64,000 nt of DNA, taken from the NCBI GenBank assembly GCA_964016875.1, contig OZ024729.1:25874494-25938493 (forward strand), in the 5' to 3' direction. The position numbers and the translations under genes are program-made. Below, one piece after another: positions 1-13,100 of the stretch. A model generated the notes under the pieces. The model had not been told where the DNA came from, ran no database searches, and worked only from the letters and a program-made list of their open reading frames with translations. The stretch's first letter is position 1. Each line of letters opens with the position of its first letter. Source of the DNA: Fallopia convolvulus. Its lineage: Eukaryota > Streptophyta > Magnoliopsida > Caryophyllales > Polygonaceae.

Positions 1-196
1 TGATGCTTTTCTAATTTCTCATCATGTATGAGACCGGATGCAATTGTTCTAATTTTTGTTGATGGTTTATAAAAAATGGTGTGTTCCAATCTTACAGAAC
101 TTCCGAAAATATTTATAGCCATTCATGGAGAATCATATGCAAATAAATTGAAGGAAACATGTTTTTTATTTAGTCCCGTTTCCTTTCAACATGCAG

Positions 197-3192
197 GTAG
201 AATCCATTGTGTTGAAAAGGTATGGGAAGGAAGCTTACAGGTTATTCAGGTTGTTGGCCGAGAAACGTCATCCGGTTGAAACCAGTGGGGTAATAACTAC
301 ATTATGGCTCGAAACACTTTTTGGTTCTATTAGCATGCAAAGTTTGTGAAAAAAATGGGTCCAAATATGGTTTATAAATTGTTTAAAGAAGGCAAAGTGG
401 AACATCATATTCATCATTTGGAGATCTTAGATACTGGAAATGATCGTCTCTTGTTTCACTTACCTAGATTTCATTATTTTTTTTTATTTCAAGATGATCT
501 CATGTTTAATGCTATACTGCCTGCTGAAATCAACTATTTTCTAAATTTAGTGTCTGATACTATAATTATGTTGAAGAACTGGACAGAAGAAAGATGGTTA
601 TTATGAAAAGTGTGTTTTTGAAAATTAACACAATCTTAACATTGCTATGTTGCTTGAATGGTGTAAGCCAGGAAAGTTTCACTCTTGGCTGGCTAGTTTT
701 ATATTGCAGGATTCTGGGAAATTCCACATTATGCCCTTCAATATATACTTTTTCACGTGGTGCCTTCCTACTTTGGGACATGGCCACATGGTGCTCTTTC
801 TTATGCACTGAAATTATAATGTCCCTTTAATAATTAGAGCTCCTCTTTTATTACTGAATCAGGGTTGCTTTAAGTTGTAGAAATTCTAAATTGCCCAAAT
901 AAGGAGCTTTTTTTTGGGTAGATCAAACAGTGTCATTTCAATTAAATTAATTGATAGTATCAAAATACTAAAACAAATAATATGGAGGAAAATAATATTT
1001 TTTCTTTTATATTTTACAGCTTGAAGCAACCTAGGCATTAAACTAGGGATGCATCAAGCTTGACAAGTAAAAATAGCAACAAAATATAAGATAGACCCCA
1101 TACATGTCTCAAAGTAGAGTGGTACCAATTGGATACTGTGGGCACTTCATGCAAAAAGTACAATTACAAAGTTACTAGGTGGAATTATCTCAAGGATTTT
1201 TACTTTGCAGTGAGATGATTTTTTATGACAGCTTTTGTTGCTTTTTATTTTATGGTGTTTTGATGCATGAAGTCAATATGCTCATTGATAAGATATGAGT
1301 ATATACTTTTTCTGTGAATGAGGCGCCGTTTGTGTCTCGGTTTATGTTATTTTATGGTATTCCCATGCTTGTATTTTTCTTTCCTGACCAGTATCATCTT
1401 GTACAGTTGCTTTAGGTTTTGTTTAATTGTTTATATTTTTTTTTTTTTTGCTTTTTGTTGTCTTGTAGAAGGTATATTTCCAATTATTAGCTAATTATTT
1501 CTCTTTTTCTCATTGGTATGTATAGCAATTTTTTTTTTTTTTGCATTTTAATTTTGTTGGCCTTTTAATTTGTAATTTTGACTTGGAATTGTTTATTCTG
1601 ATTATTAAAACAGAGTCGAATGAGGGTGTCTAGCCCTTCTCCTGACCCAAAAAAGTACATGTCTTATTTTTTAATTATCTCATGTCAAGAAAAAAAATGA
1701 TTTAGGGGGTAGTGTATGGTTGTTATTGGGTTTTAAGAGAATTGAAAGGTTGGACTCTTATGTTGTGGAACTTCTCTATGCTCAACTTTAATTTTAGGAA
1801 CTTACGAAGGATCATGGAAATTGTATGCAAGATATTTTTTATTTTAGTTAGCTTCCACCAAGATGCTACTTCTTGTTCGATCCTATATGAGATTTGGGCT
1901 CTTCAGTTATTTTTGATATGGCGATTTTAATAACTTTGGATTATTTGAATTTGTTTGCATCTGTTTGGTTTCAATGCAACTCAGTTATTGAACTCCTAAT
2001 ATTAAATGAGTCCTTTTTTTCCCACTAGATCTCTGGGACAACATTGGTGGAACATAAAGATACTAAAAAGCTCTTATACAAGATGTGGATAGAGAATTAC
2101 TTGCATATGGAGGTAATTACTGTCACGGGTCTCATCCTTCTCTAGGCAATTCACAAGTTTGATTTAACCTATTTGATTTTCATGCGACACCTAATCTTAT
2201 TAATTGCAATTCCCTTGTTCTAACATATACTTGGTCTAAAGGTACTGTTAATTGTCCTTACTGGTTAGTAAGTACTGATATCTATCATTGCCAAATGCGA
2301 TGCTAGCTTATTAGTGAAAGAAATCAAGTTTTAGGTTTACTAACTTTATGGACTGTCGATGACCTGAATTTGGTAGTTGATATTAATATATAGAAATGAT
2401 TTTACTTTCAAATGCACCTTAATATCTGGCATTATTATAGGTTGGTAGTGTCCTGTCATTTGAGAAATGTTATCCGTCTACCAAAATGTTTAAAATTTTG
2501 TGATTGATAATGGGTAATCAATCCCCCTCGGCTTTCGTTCACTTCCCATTGACTTGAATGAAATGGACGAAATTGATAAATTTCTCCAGCATTAATATGG
2601 TCTAACGGAATTAGCAGTTGACTGTCAGATTACTAACATTCGGTTACCCAAGTGACATCTCTCAAATGGCAGGGTAACTTTGTATCTTTGCTGCACACCA
2701 GGATAACTTAAGTGGAATTTAACCTAAATATGTTCTCTGATGTTATGATTTGTGGTTACTTGTCATTTGTCATTAAGAAATGTCTTTTTCGCAGTTTGTG
2801 AGGCGCCCCCAACAGGGGGATCTGTTCTTTTGGAGCGTGAACAGAAATCTAAATGACCTAGTTCTCGAGGAGCTGTTTCACTCTGCCTTAAATTTGCGAA
2901 TACGAGTAGCATATGAGATCGATCGTGGGCGTGAGGTTAGTCGCGCTATGCACTATTCTGAATTTTGGTTCTCTCAATTAAAGCAACAGATTAACTTTGC
3001 TATAATCATATCCTCTTTGGCTTTTGGCCTTCTTGAACAGCTGGTATTCTCATGCTACAGGTTTTCAGGCTCCAAGACAAACAGAAGGGTGATGCTAAGA
3101 AAAGATTCGAAAGATTGAAAGCAGTCAAGCAGCTCCTAGATTCATCTTTGGCTAAGCTAGATGATGCTATCATGCTTTTCCATGATTTCTGA
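197..3192 (+). CDS. RPC3: DNA-directed RNA polymerase III subunit RPC3 (RPC82/POLR3C-like), C-terminal exons
   Basis: These are the last four exons of the gene, which begins before the window: 197-289, 2029-2112, 2795-2935 and 3061-3192 (stop TGA 3190-3192). Each has AG/GT borders and joins in frame with no stop, giving about 132 residues. They match the C-terminal part of the RPC82/POLR3C family: a KRYGKEAYRLFRLL segment, LLYKMWIENYLHME in exon 2, LFFWSVNR...LNLRIRVAYEI in exon 3, and a final charged coiled-coil-like helix (KQLLDSSLAKLDDAI). In the family this subunit forms part of the RPC3-RPC6-RPC7 initiation subcomplex of Pol III, which transcribes tRNA and 5S genes in the nucleus. Intron 290-2028 (1.7 kb) is unusually long; I see only AT-rich sequence and chance ORFs in it. 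Assignment is by recognised family pattern, not alignment. An alternative last-exon acceptor lies at about 3041. Confidence 0.8.
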
Positions 3193-4173
3193 ATTTTGGA
3201 GTGAATCATATGCTATTTATTTGTGGTTCGGGAGGAGTAGGAACGTTGCTTTGTTTAAGCAGTAGATTTGTTGGGTGCTGTTTCGGTAAACTCTGCGATA
3301 TATTTATAGGGAGATGGATGGGTTGCTTATATTTAAAATCTGAAAATTTTGTTTATTTCCCAAAATGATGAACTATTCACATTAGACTTTTATTAAAAAA
3401 GATATAAATGTCACTAGTATTTTTTCAATTATTTGCGTATTTTTTTAAAAAAAAAATCCATTTCAGAAAACATAAGCATAATAATGCACTTAAGCACTTT
3501 CATATGAAAAATGCACTAAGGACTAAGAAAAGTGTCTACAGACTAAGAAAAGTGTATTTGTTTCCTATTTTATGATAAAAGGTCGTTTTATTTGAATCAA
3601 ACTCCACATATATATTGCCTACCTAATCAACGGGCCATGCGATTATAGAATAGGCGGAGTTTATATGTTCACTTTACATATAGTTTCCTACATATTTTTA
3701 TTTCAAGTAAAAATATGTGTGATACTAACATCACATGATTATAATAATATAGTTGGTCACGTGCACCCAATCAAATCGAGATGTAAAAATTCGGTAATCA
3801 GACATGACGGGTAAAATCGAGAGACCGCACAAGGCGGTAGCCGAGAACGGCTAGGACAGACACACGCTAAAACAAGAAAAGAGATCGAGAGACACTACAA
3901 ATACCAAACAGTAAGACTGTCAAACGAGTGGAAATTATATTATATACATGTAGACCCCTGTCAACGTACAAATAAATAAATTAAACAAATAGTTGAATAC
4001 ATTGATTAATTATAGCAGAAACACGTACTATCATATTCATATCCTCCATTCCTCTCCCCCTGCAGAGACCAGAGTCCAGACCCCAAGTCCCAACCAATTT
4101 GGCACTCAACCAACAAATCAATTATTAAAAAGAAGATCGGTCGAATTTGAGGCAAGCTCATCAACATTCAACA
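3193..4173. other. Intergenic region between RPC3 and NPC
   Basis: This 0.98-kb stretch holds the RPC3 3' UTR and the upstream and 5' UTR sequence of the NPC gene, both on the + strand. It is AT-rich, with a C/T-rich leader at about 4040-4065 just before the NPC start. I see no further gene, no repeat with clear ends, and no TATA box I would commit to. Confidence 0.6.
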
Positions 4174-7100
4174 ATGGCGGGGGAAGAAGGAAGTCGGTTT
4201 CCGTCGGGGATAGAGACGTTGGTGGTGCTGGTGATGGAGAACCGCTCCTTTGACCACTTGCTGGGTTGGATGAAGACTCTCAATCCCGAGATCGACGGCG
4301 TCCAATCGCCGACCGAGTTTTCCAATCGGCTGGATAATTCCGATCCGGAATCAGAGATGGTCTACTTTGGGAACGAGTCTGGTCATGTGGATCCTGACCC
4401 TGATCACACCTACCAAGGCATCTATGAGCAGGTACATTAATTTCACTTGGAATTCGATTAGGCATGGTCAAAAGACAAACAGCGAATTAGGCACGGTCAA
4501 AAGTAGGTGTTAATCATTTTTAGACTTTCTTACCCCCAAAATAATCATTTTATATTTTTAGCCTTTCGTTTTATTTCTGGGCACATTCTTGTGTTTATTA
4601 GCTTTTATACAGTGTTTTTTAAATGAATTTAGTTTATATATTAATTTTAATACATTTTTACTAAATTCAATTATTATTGTCATATTTACTTTCAAACAAC
4701 AGTGAATAATTTTTTTTTGTATGCTTTATCAATGAGCAAATCTTCTTTCCTTCAACATGTTCTAGCTGTCAAATTAATAGTACATCGAGCTACCACCAAG
4801 CCTCAAAGAATCTTTTGTCCCCATATTAGACTTTTGCAATTATAAACGCGCTAGTAGTTGGCTAGTTGCTAGACAATTGGCTAGGTGTCTTGTTTTACTT
4901 CAAGATGAAAATAAGTTTTTAAGTGAAAAATTATTTTATTTATTTTGAAAAATATAAAAAGTAGAAAAATTGTACATATTTTAAGAGTTTCAAAATGTAA
5001 TTTTAAAAATAAAAGTGCTTTTGGAATCTACTATATATATAAAAGCAATAAGGTTTGGAGTCTCCACATTGCGCCACCTCATCATTTTCCACGTGTCGCC
5101 TCGAGAATGTGCCACCTTGGATTTTGCCACGTGTCATCTTTTTATTAAGCCATGTCATATGATTTTTTACACGTCATATTCCACTTCATATTATTTTTGA
5201 CCCGTCATTTACATGTCATATTTAACTATAATTATAAATAAAAAATAATCTAATAAAACATTAATTAAAAACCCATTTACAAACTCTCTTCCTCCTTTGT
5301 CATCTTTATCGGAATTTTCCATAGAACTTATAAGGCCATCAATGGGGAATTTTCCATAGAACTTATAAGGCCATCAATGGCCACCTCCACGACCACCGAT
5401 ACCACTCTTTATGGCTGCCTTGCCGACCTCCTTGCACAACGTTGTCGATGCCACTCCCGGACGATGCAACTACTATTACCTATCCCGAATTCGACTTCAT
5501 TACTTCTTCTAGAACTAATCCACTATAATGACATATCTTAGGTTCTACTTTCATTCTCTTAACATTCTATTCACTACCATAATGAAACTTTTATTTCTGT
5601 TCTCTACATATTTCTGCAGTCCATCGATGCTATTGATAAGTTTGTTGATTTCGGTTCTCTATCAAAGTCATTGAAGAAATTCTCTGTAGCTTTAATCAAA
5701 GCATAATATTTGTGTCGGATCTCTATCGATGCCATTGATATCAATGCTTTGATTAATATCAATCTTTGTTTTATTTGTATTTGCCTTAAAATTTATTAAG
5801 ATAATAAAAACTATCAAAATAATAAAAAATTACCTTAAAAAATGTAGTTGGTCAAAGATAAAATCCGAAATTATTGTTATTTTGGGAGTTAAGATTTCGC
5901 AAATCGTAGTAATTATACTGGTAAAGATTAGAAGAAGAATATTGGAGTTGGATTTTTTTTCAAATCTCAATCTTATGACATTTTATTAATAAAAATATTA
6001 GTTAATTTTTATTTTTTTGGATTAGATTTGCCAATTTGGTAACATAATTATAATTTTGGTAATTTGACTTTTAACTTAGAGAACACGTTCAAAAAAAATT
6101 TATTTTGAACATTTTTTACATTGGAGGAGATGATTAAATTTGGATATAAATAGTTGGCAATTTATGTGTATATTAAATTACTACCTATTTCCAAATTAAA
6201 ACCATAAGCTCGCAGTTACCAATTGAAATTGGTTATGATTTTCTTATTTGAATATGACTAGATAACCTTTGATCAAAATTATTATATGTAAGATATTATC
6301 CTGTTTGCAAATTTGAAAACACAATATATAACTTACCTTTTAAAATTGATTATGATTTGAATTTGGATAAATTGATCGGATAATTTTGATCAAATTTTCG
6401 TACATATCTTCTATAAAAATGGTTATGATTTGAATCACTATTTAAACAAAAATTACTATCTTAACAAACGAATACTTCAATTACATTATTTTTTGTATAG
6501 TCATTTCATTTAATATCTTTCTACCAGAATATTTTCAATTATTCTTAATACTAACCGTATGGAGAAAGATATCGTTTAATTTAAAAAATATTTTATTCCT
6601 GTCCATATATTTTTAAAATTTAATTATTAGTTTTATCTATTTCAATTAATCAATCTATATATTTTTTACGATTTCTATGATTTTTATATTTATTTTTATG
6701 ATTTTTTAACTATAATATTTGATAAAATTTAACTAACTATTTGTAATTATATAATATTTAATGAGGAATATCTCATCAATCGGGATAATGATTCATATTT
6801 TTTATATGTATTTACTATTTATCTAACAATAATATAAAAGACCAAAAAAATATTCAAATAAAAAATATATTGTGATGAATTTTTTTTGTTGAATCTTTTT
6901 CTATTTTTATGGAAATATTTTTATCAATAAAGATATTTTATATCAAGATGCTATTCCAAAATATTTTGTTCAAACTATTTAAAAAATGAAGACTTAGTTC
7001 AAATTTTCAATAGCGATATTTAACTTTAGTATCTTTTATCATTGTGATTTATTTAGTCTTTTTTTATTGTACTTTATAGATTAGTTTTTAACTATGGTTA

Positions 7101-10100
7101 ATAAATTAAGATAGAGTATTTAGTTACCTTATTTACAAAATATCCTACCTTCTCAAATTTTATTTTGAGCAAAATTTTTCTAAGTAATACTTTCTAAAAC
7201 TACTACTAATAGATATTATGAAATTATTGAAAATTGAAATTTTGGGATACTTTAATAATTTTTTTAGCAAAGGTATTTTTATAAAAGTGAAGATTTGGTT
7301 CAAACTTTAAAATCTTTTGCATCTATATTTTAATGATTTTCTTAGCAAAGATATTTTTTAAAAAATGAAGATTTTGTTCAAACTATAAATCTTTTGCTAT
7401 CCTTTTATGGAAATATTTTTATCTTTTGAGATATTTTATAGAAATATTTTATTCCTAAACAATTACTAGAATTATAAAAATTATATACTTAGAAGATATC
7501 TATCAAAAATATTTTTACCAAAAGCGATAATTTATACTAAAATTACCAATAGCGATAATTTATGATTCAAACTATAAAAATATGTAGTTTGAACCAAGTC
7601 TCTTTTATTGATCAAACCTTTTCAATCGATTTGTCAAACTATTTTTTATTACATAAGAGATTTATCTATTTTTTCACCTCTTTTTTATTGATAAAAAGAA
7701 TTTGTGTATAATACTGGATATATATTTGTGGAAGATGAATGTATTAAATCTGTACCTAAAATAATTATTTTTCATAAAAAATCTAATTAAAAAGTTTAAG
7801 AAAATCCGCGCAGGGCACGGGAAGCTACGCTAGTGAAAGTAAAACCAAAAGTTGTTGAAAAACGGCACGAGTTGGCCGGGGCTAGTATTGTTTTGCATAA
7901 AATAATCATACATATTAATAAATGAGTCCAATGTGAATGGCGCTACAGTTGAAAATGAAAATGACTCAATGTGAATGGCGCTACAGTTGAAAATGAAAAT
8001 GAGTTTGAGGCGTTGGATGAAAATAAATTAAGAGTATGAATTGTTTCACTTAAAAATGGAAAAAATTTGTCCGTGTCATTTTTTTGGAGAAATATTTGCA
8101 CATTTTCAAAAAACAGTGTTATTTTTTATTCACATCTAAGGTGAATCAATGCACAAAAGTGTATCTTATTTTGTATGTGCATTAAAACTTACCATATGCG
8201 CATCAAAAGAACCAAAAGTGCATATTTTTTACATGTGAATCGAAACTAACGACATATGCATCAAACACTAGCTCACTAGGTTTTCATTCACATAACTAAA
8301 TGTTAAAAATATTTTAAAAAAAAAGGTGCACAATGTGCATTAAAAAGTCGATGCACATTTTAGTTTTGATGAATATAGAGTTAGTTTTGATTCACATCGA
8401 AGGTAGAACTGATGCACAAAAGTGTCTTATTCTGCATGCGCATTAAAACTAATCATATGTGCATCAAAAACAACTAAAAAATGCATGTTATTTTGCATGT
8501 GTATTGAAATAAACGGCATGTACATAAAAAAACTAGCTAACTATACGATTTAAAAACATAACTAAAAGGTTATAAATTAAAAATAATTTTTAAAAATAAA
8601 AAATTTCGAAATGAAGCACGTACAATGTGCATAAAAAAATCGATGCACAAACTATTAGTTTTGATGCACATCGAAAGTAGAACTGATGCACAAAAGTGTC
8701 TTATTCTGCATGTGCATTAAAACTAATCATATGTGAATCAAAACAACTAAAAATGCATGTTATTTTGCATGTGCATTGAAATAAACGATATATACATCAA
8801 AACCTAGCTAACTATACGATTTATAAACATAACTAAAAGGTTATAAATTAAAAATAATTTTAAAAAATAAAAAAATTCGAAATGAAGCACGTACAATGTG
8901 CATCAAAAAACGATGCACAAACTATTAGTTTTGATGCACATCCAATGTGAAACCGATGCACAAGACGTGTGTATCCCCATAAATGAATTTTTTTTAAAAT
9001 ACGCGAATAATTTGGGAAAAATATGCGACTGCCGTATTTTACCTCTCTTTAATGAACGTCTAATCTAGAATGTCGATTTTTTCGGGGAAGGGACGAGATT
9101 TATACTTATTTTGCACTCTAATAATCAGTCTCACGTGACTCTTTTTCAACAATAAATTGTACTTATTAATTAATCAATTTTTAATAATATAAACCAAAAT
9201 TTTAGACAATAACTAATATAACTAAATACAAAGATATATTCGTGTATGTATACGAGCCAAATCAATTGTTAACAATAAATAAAAAATAAACTTTAATAAT
9301 TAGTACGTAATGATAGACAACAATCATGCATATTGTATAGTAATTAAATTTATAAACATAAAAAATACTGTAAAATCTAAATCAACAAAGTACACTAGGC
9401 TTGTTAAATGGGTCAGTCTGATCGGGTTCGGATCAATCGAGTTACATGTCATTTCGGGTCGGGTTATGATAGGTTATCGTGTGGGTTCAAATCAACTCAA
9501 CTGGTCAAGAGTATCAAATATTTATAATTATTAAAATAATATTTTAATTAAATAGTAATAAAAATATAATAATTTACATATTTTAATAACAAAATATATT
9601 ATAATATTTAAACCAAATATTATAAATTTTTTAAAAATAATAATTCGGGTCAACCCAGCTTTTGAATTTTATTTTTATTTTTTTTGGTCGAAGCCAGCCT
9701 TTGAATTTTAACCCAATTAAGTTTAAGTTAGTTGGTTTGGATTTTTCTATGACCCCATTACTTCGGTCAAGACAGCGGTTCGAGTCAAGTTCACAGCTCT
9801 AAAGTACACCCTACTAAAATAATTGAAATTAAAAATAATTATAAATTAATATGGAGATGGAAGAAGATAACTTTAACCATCAAATTCTTATTTAATTGTG
9901 AATATTTTATCAAATTTAATTACCTATATATTCCGAATTTCTTAAAACATACGTCGGAACTAAACCCATAGCCAAACAATATTTGTCCCAAATCTCATTT
10001 GTACAGATCTAGCTTATAGTTATAGTATTAACAAGGGTAAATTTCACAAAATCACCCGCACATTATAGGTTTGTGCACAAAATCACCCTTAAAAACTAAA

Positions 10101-13100
10101 ATTCCATTAAACCACCAATAAAAAAGTTCTGTTAGCATCTCACCACCCAAAAATTTATAGCGTTAGTTTTCATGTTAAATAACAAGTCAATTACAAAAAC
10201 ACCCTTGTTAAATTTACATATTTCCAAATTTTACCCAATAATCTAAAACTCAATCAATGTCAAAATTCTCCAGAACACATGTCCCCAATTTTACCCAACA
10301 TTCCAAATCCCCCAATTAAACTCTAAATTCTTAACATTTGCAGGAGAAGGAAGATGATGATTTGAATAATGATATGAAGATGGTGATATCAAGACTATGA
10401 AGTCCCCCTTTTTTGGTAGAATATCAAGACTATCAAGTTCCCCTTAAATTAAAAACACGACAAACTCATGAATTACAAGGCATAAAACTAAACTCACCGA
10501 TCTAATTGACGAAAGAACTCAAAAACCAAAAATTATAAATTGTAAATCACTTAATTAATAGGAGTAGCTTACATCATAAACCTGCAATTGCAGAACTAAT
10601 AAATCACAATGAAAACCCCTAAGCTTCTCTCTCCCGTACCTACACCATTGTTGCCTAGGAAGAAGATCCAAACACCAAAAGCACTTGTTTGCCGGCGACC
10701 TGGAGGAGTCGAAGACGACCACCACTAAACCACCTTTCAATAGCAAATATCTTCGTTCTCGCGCCTTAATTTCTCGCCAAGGGGAAGCTTTGTTGTTGAT
10801 TCCAGATCTAGGGAGACCGGCCACCGTCGCCAAGCGGAAGCTTTGTGGTTGATCTAGATTTAGGGAGACTATCGTTGCCAAGAGCGCCTTTATTGTCGTC
10901 GACTACCATCACACCACTGTTGCGCCTCCCATCCCCATGATTCCAGATCTAAAGACCAACATAGCCATGTTTTGGTATATGCCATTGAAGAACACTAGTT
11001 GAAAACAAGTGCTTTGATTTTAATTTTTTTTAGTATCCTTACGCATCCGCTCCTCCGACGGCGTATCCTTTAGGAATTCGACAGAAAAAAACTAGTGTAT
11101 TAGGGCTGTGAAATAAAGGGCAACTTGGTAAATCACTTCTTGATTTAACGGGACATAAACAGAAGTTGGGTATGGGTGGTGTTTAGGTAACTTTCCTGTT
11201 TTATAGGTGGTTTTGTGCAATTAGTGTTTTTAAGGGTGGTTTTGTGCACAACTATATAATTTATGGGTGGTTTTATAAAATTCACCCTATTAACAAATAA
11301 AGTTTTCATTTAGTGCATAATTTAAAATGTCTGACCACTAATTAAGGGTGTTTAGCATATTCTCTCATGATGTCTGACCACTGTTGCAGTGGGCCATCTT
11401 ATCTTAGATACTAGTATACTACTATATTACTAGTATATTAGAAGAGTTGGCCCAAAAAATGTATGTGCTAGGTTTTTTTGGGGTCTGAAATCTGAATGAT
11501 TTAGCTGGTATTACAAATTGAAATATGATTGAGGTAGGTGTTCGGTGAGGTATGGAGCGAGGAATCCGTAGCGAAGAAGCTACCTCCAAGCATGCAAGGG
11601 TTCGCCCAGAACGCCAAGCACACCAAAACGGGCATAACCGAGACGGTGATGAACGGGCTCAAGCCGGAGCTGGTGCCCGTCTACAAGGACCTGGTGTCGG
11701 AGTTTGCGGTGTGCGACAGGTGGTTCTCTTCCCTGCCCGGGCTCACCCAGCCCAACCGCCTCTTTGTGCACTCGGCTACGTCGCATGGGCTCGTTGATAA
11801 CCCCACCGACGTCCTCGTCGAGGGCCTCCCGCAGAAGACCATCTTCGAGTCCTTGCGCAACCAGGGCTACTCCTTCGGGATTTACTACCAGTACCCTGCT
11901 TCCACCCTCCTCTTCAAGTAAGTAAACGTTAATTTAATTTGTACCTGCCTACATACATACATGCATATAATAAAGAAAGTAGTTCTTAATCTTGTTGAAC
12001 ATGAACATATATATCGGGTCTAGGGTCGGGTGCATTCTCCTTAGGTTGTCAATAGTAATTGATATGAATAAGTAGAGTATAAGCTCTGGGCAACAAATTA
12101 GGATCCATATAATATATTTTAATAATACTTTATCACACCTTGCCGTCGAAACACGAGGTTTCCTAAAATAATTATCTAGGCAAACCCTTTGTAAAAATAT
12201 CAGCACATGTCATTGATAACTTGAGGGGATATGTAACTCTCAAATATATCCAAGAGTTAACTTGAGGGGATATGTAACTCTCAAATATATCCAAGAGCAA
12301 CCTTCTCCCTAACGAAATGAATGTCCAACTCAATGTGCTTTGTTTGTTGGTTCTTAACCGGATTATTTGCCATATATGTGGCGGAGACATTATCCGTATA
12401 AACCATCGATGCTTTAGAAATTGGACAGTTGAGCTCAAGGAGGAGGTTGTGCAACCATGTGCACTTAGCTACCCCATGATATTCTACCTCAACACTGGAT
12501 TCGGAAACTACATAATGGTGCGAATTTGTAACACTTGAACCATGATATGAAATGCGTCGATGCCGATAAAGCCTCCGGCGTAAACGTTCCGTCATTATAG
12601 ACTGAACTCGAAAGGAAATCCATTGACAACACGACTTCGCTCATGTACTCTAGCTTTGCCAAGGCCTATCCTTCTTTGCGGTGATTTCTCTAGAGATTAG
12701 CAAGGGCAGATTCACTTTCTTCCTCTTATCTATCTTTGAATCTTGCCATGATGCTCATGGGCAGCTTATCTCTAATTGGATTTCCTTTTCTAACGCTTCT
12801 TGCTTTAGAAAGATTGCAGCCTTAGCGCGCCGATTACCCTCCGAACCGTACAAGATAGTTACCGAGCAGAAGGAGGGGAAGTTAGATTCGCTAAGAAAAA
12901 CGGCGCACGGACTGTACTCGAGCTTCGGTTCAGCAAAAGAAGTTGTCGTAGGCGATGCGGCGATACTCACCTCTCTGGCTTTTTAATCGTGACTATGATT
13001 TGAGATCGCTGAGTTAGTTAAGCACTGCACACTTTCTATATCTCTAGATTCTAAACAGACCCTGAGACCAGCCAGCCGAGCCAGGAGCCTCCTTTCCTTG

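Noticed and set aside
346..830. Two overlapping ORFs (86 and 78 codons) in the long RPC3 intron
   Set aside because: No recognisable motif, low complexity and hydrophobic chance frames in AT-rich intron DNA; RPC3 exons splice cleanly around them.
7862..7886. A second Helitron 3' end (ggccggggctagt) just after the first
   Set aside because: No matching 5' end or hairpin at the right spacing; probably chance, or a relic too weak to call.
8130..8960. CRISPR-like spaced repeats
   Set aside because: Units are ~270 bp and diverged, in a plant intron; no short identical repeats with unique spacers.
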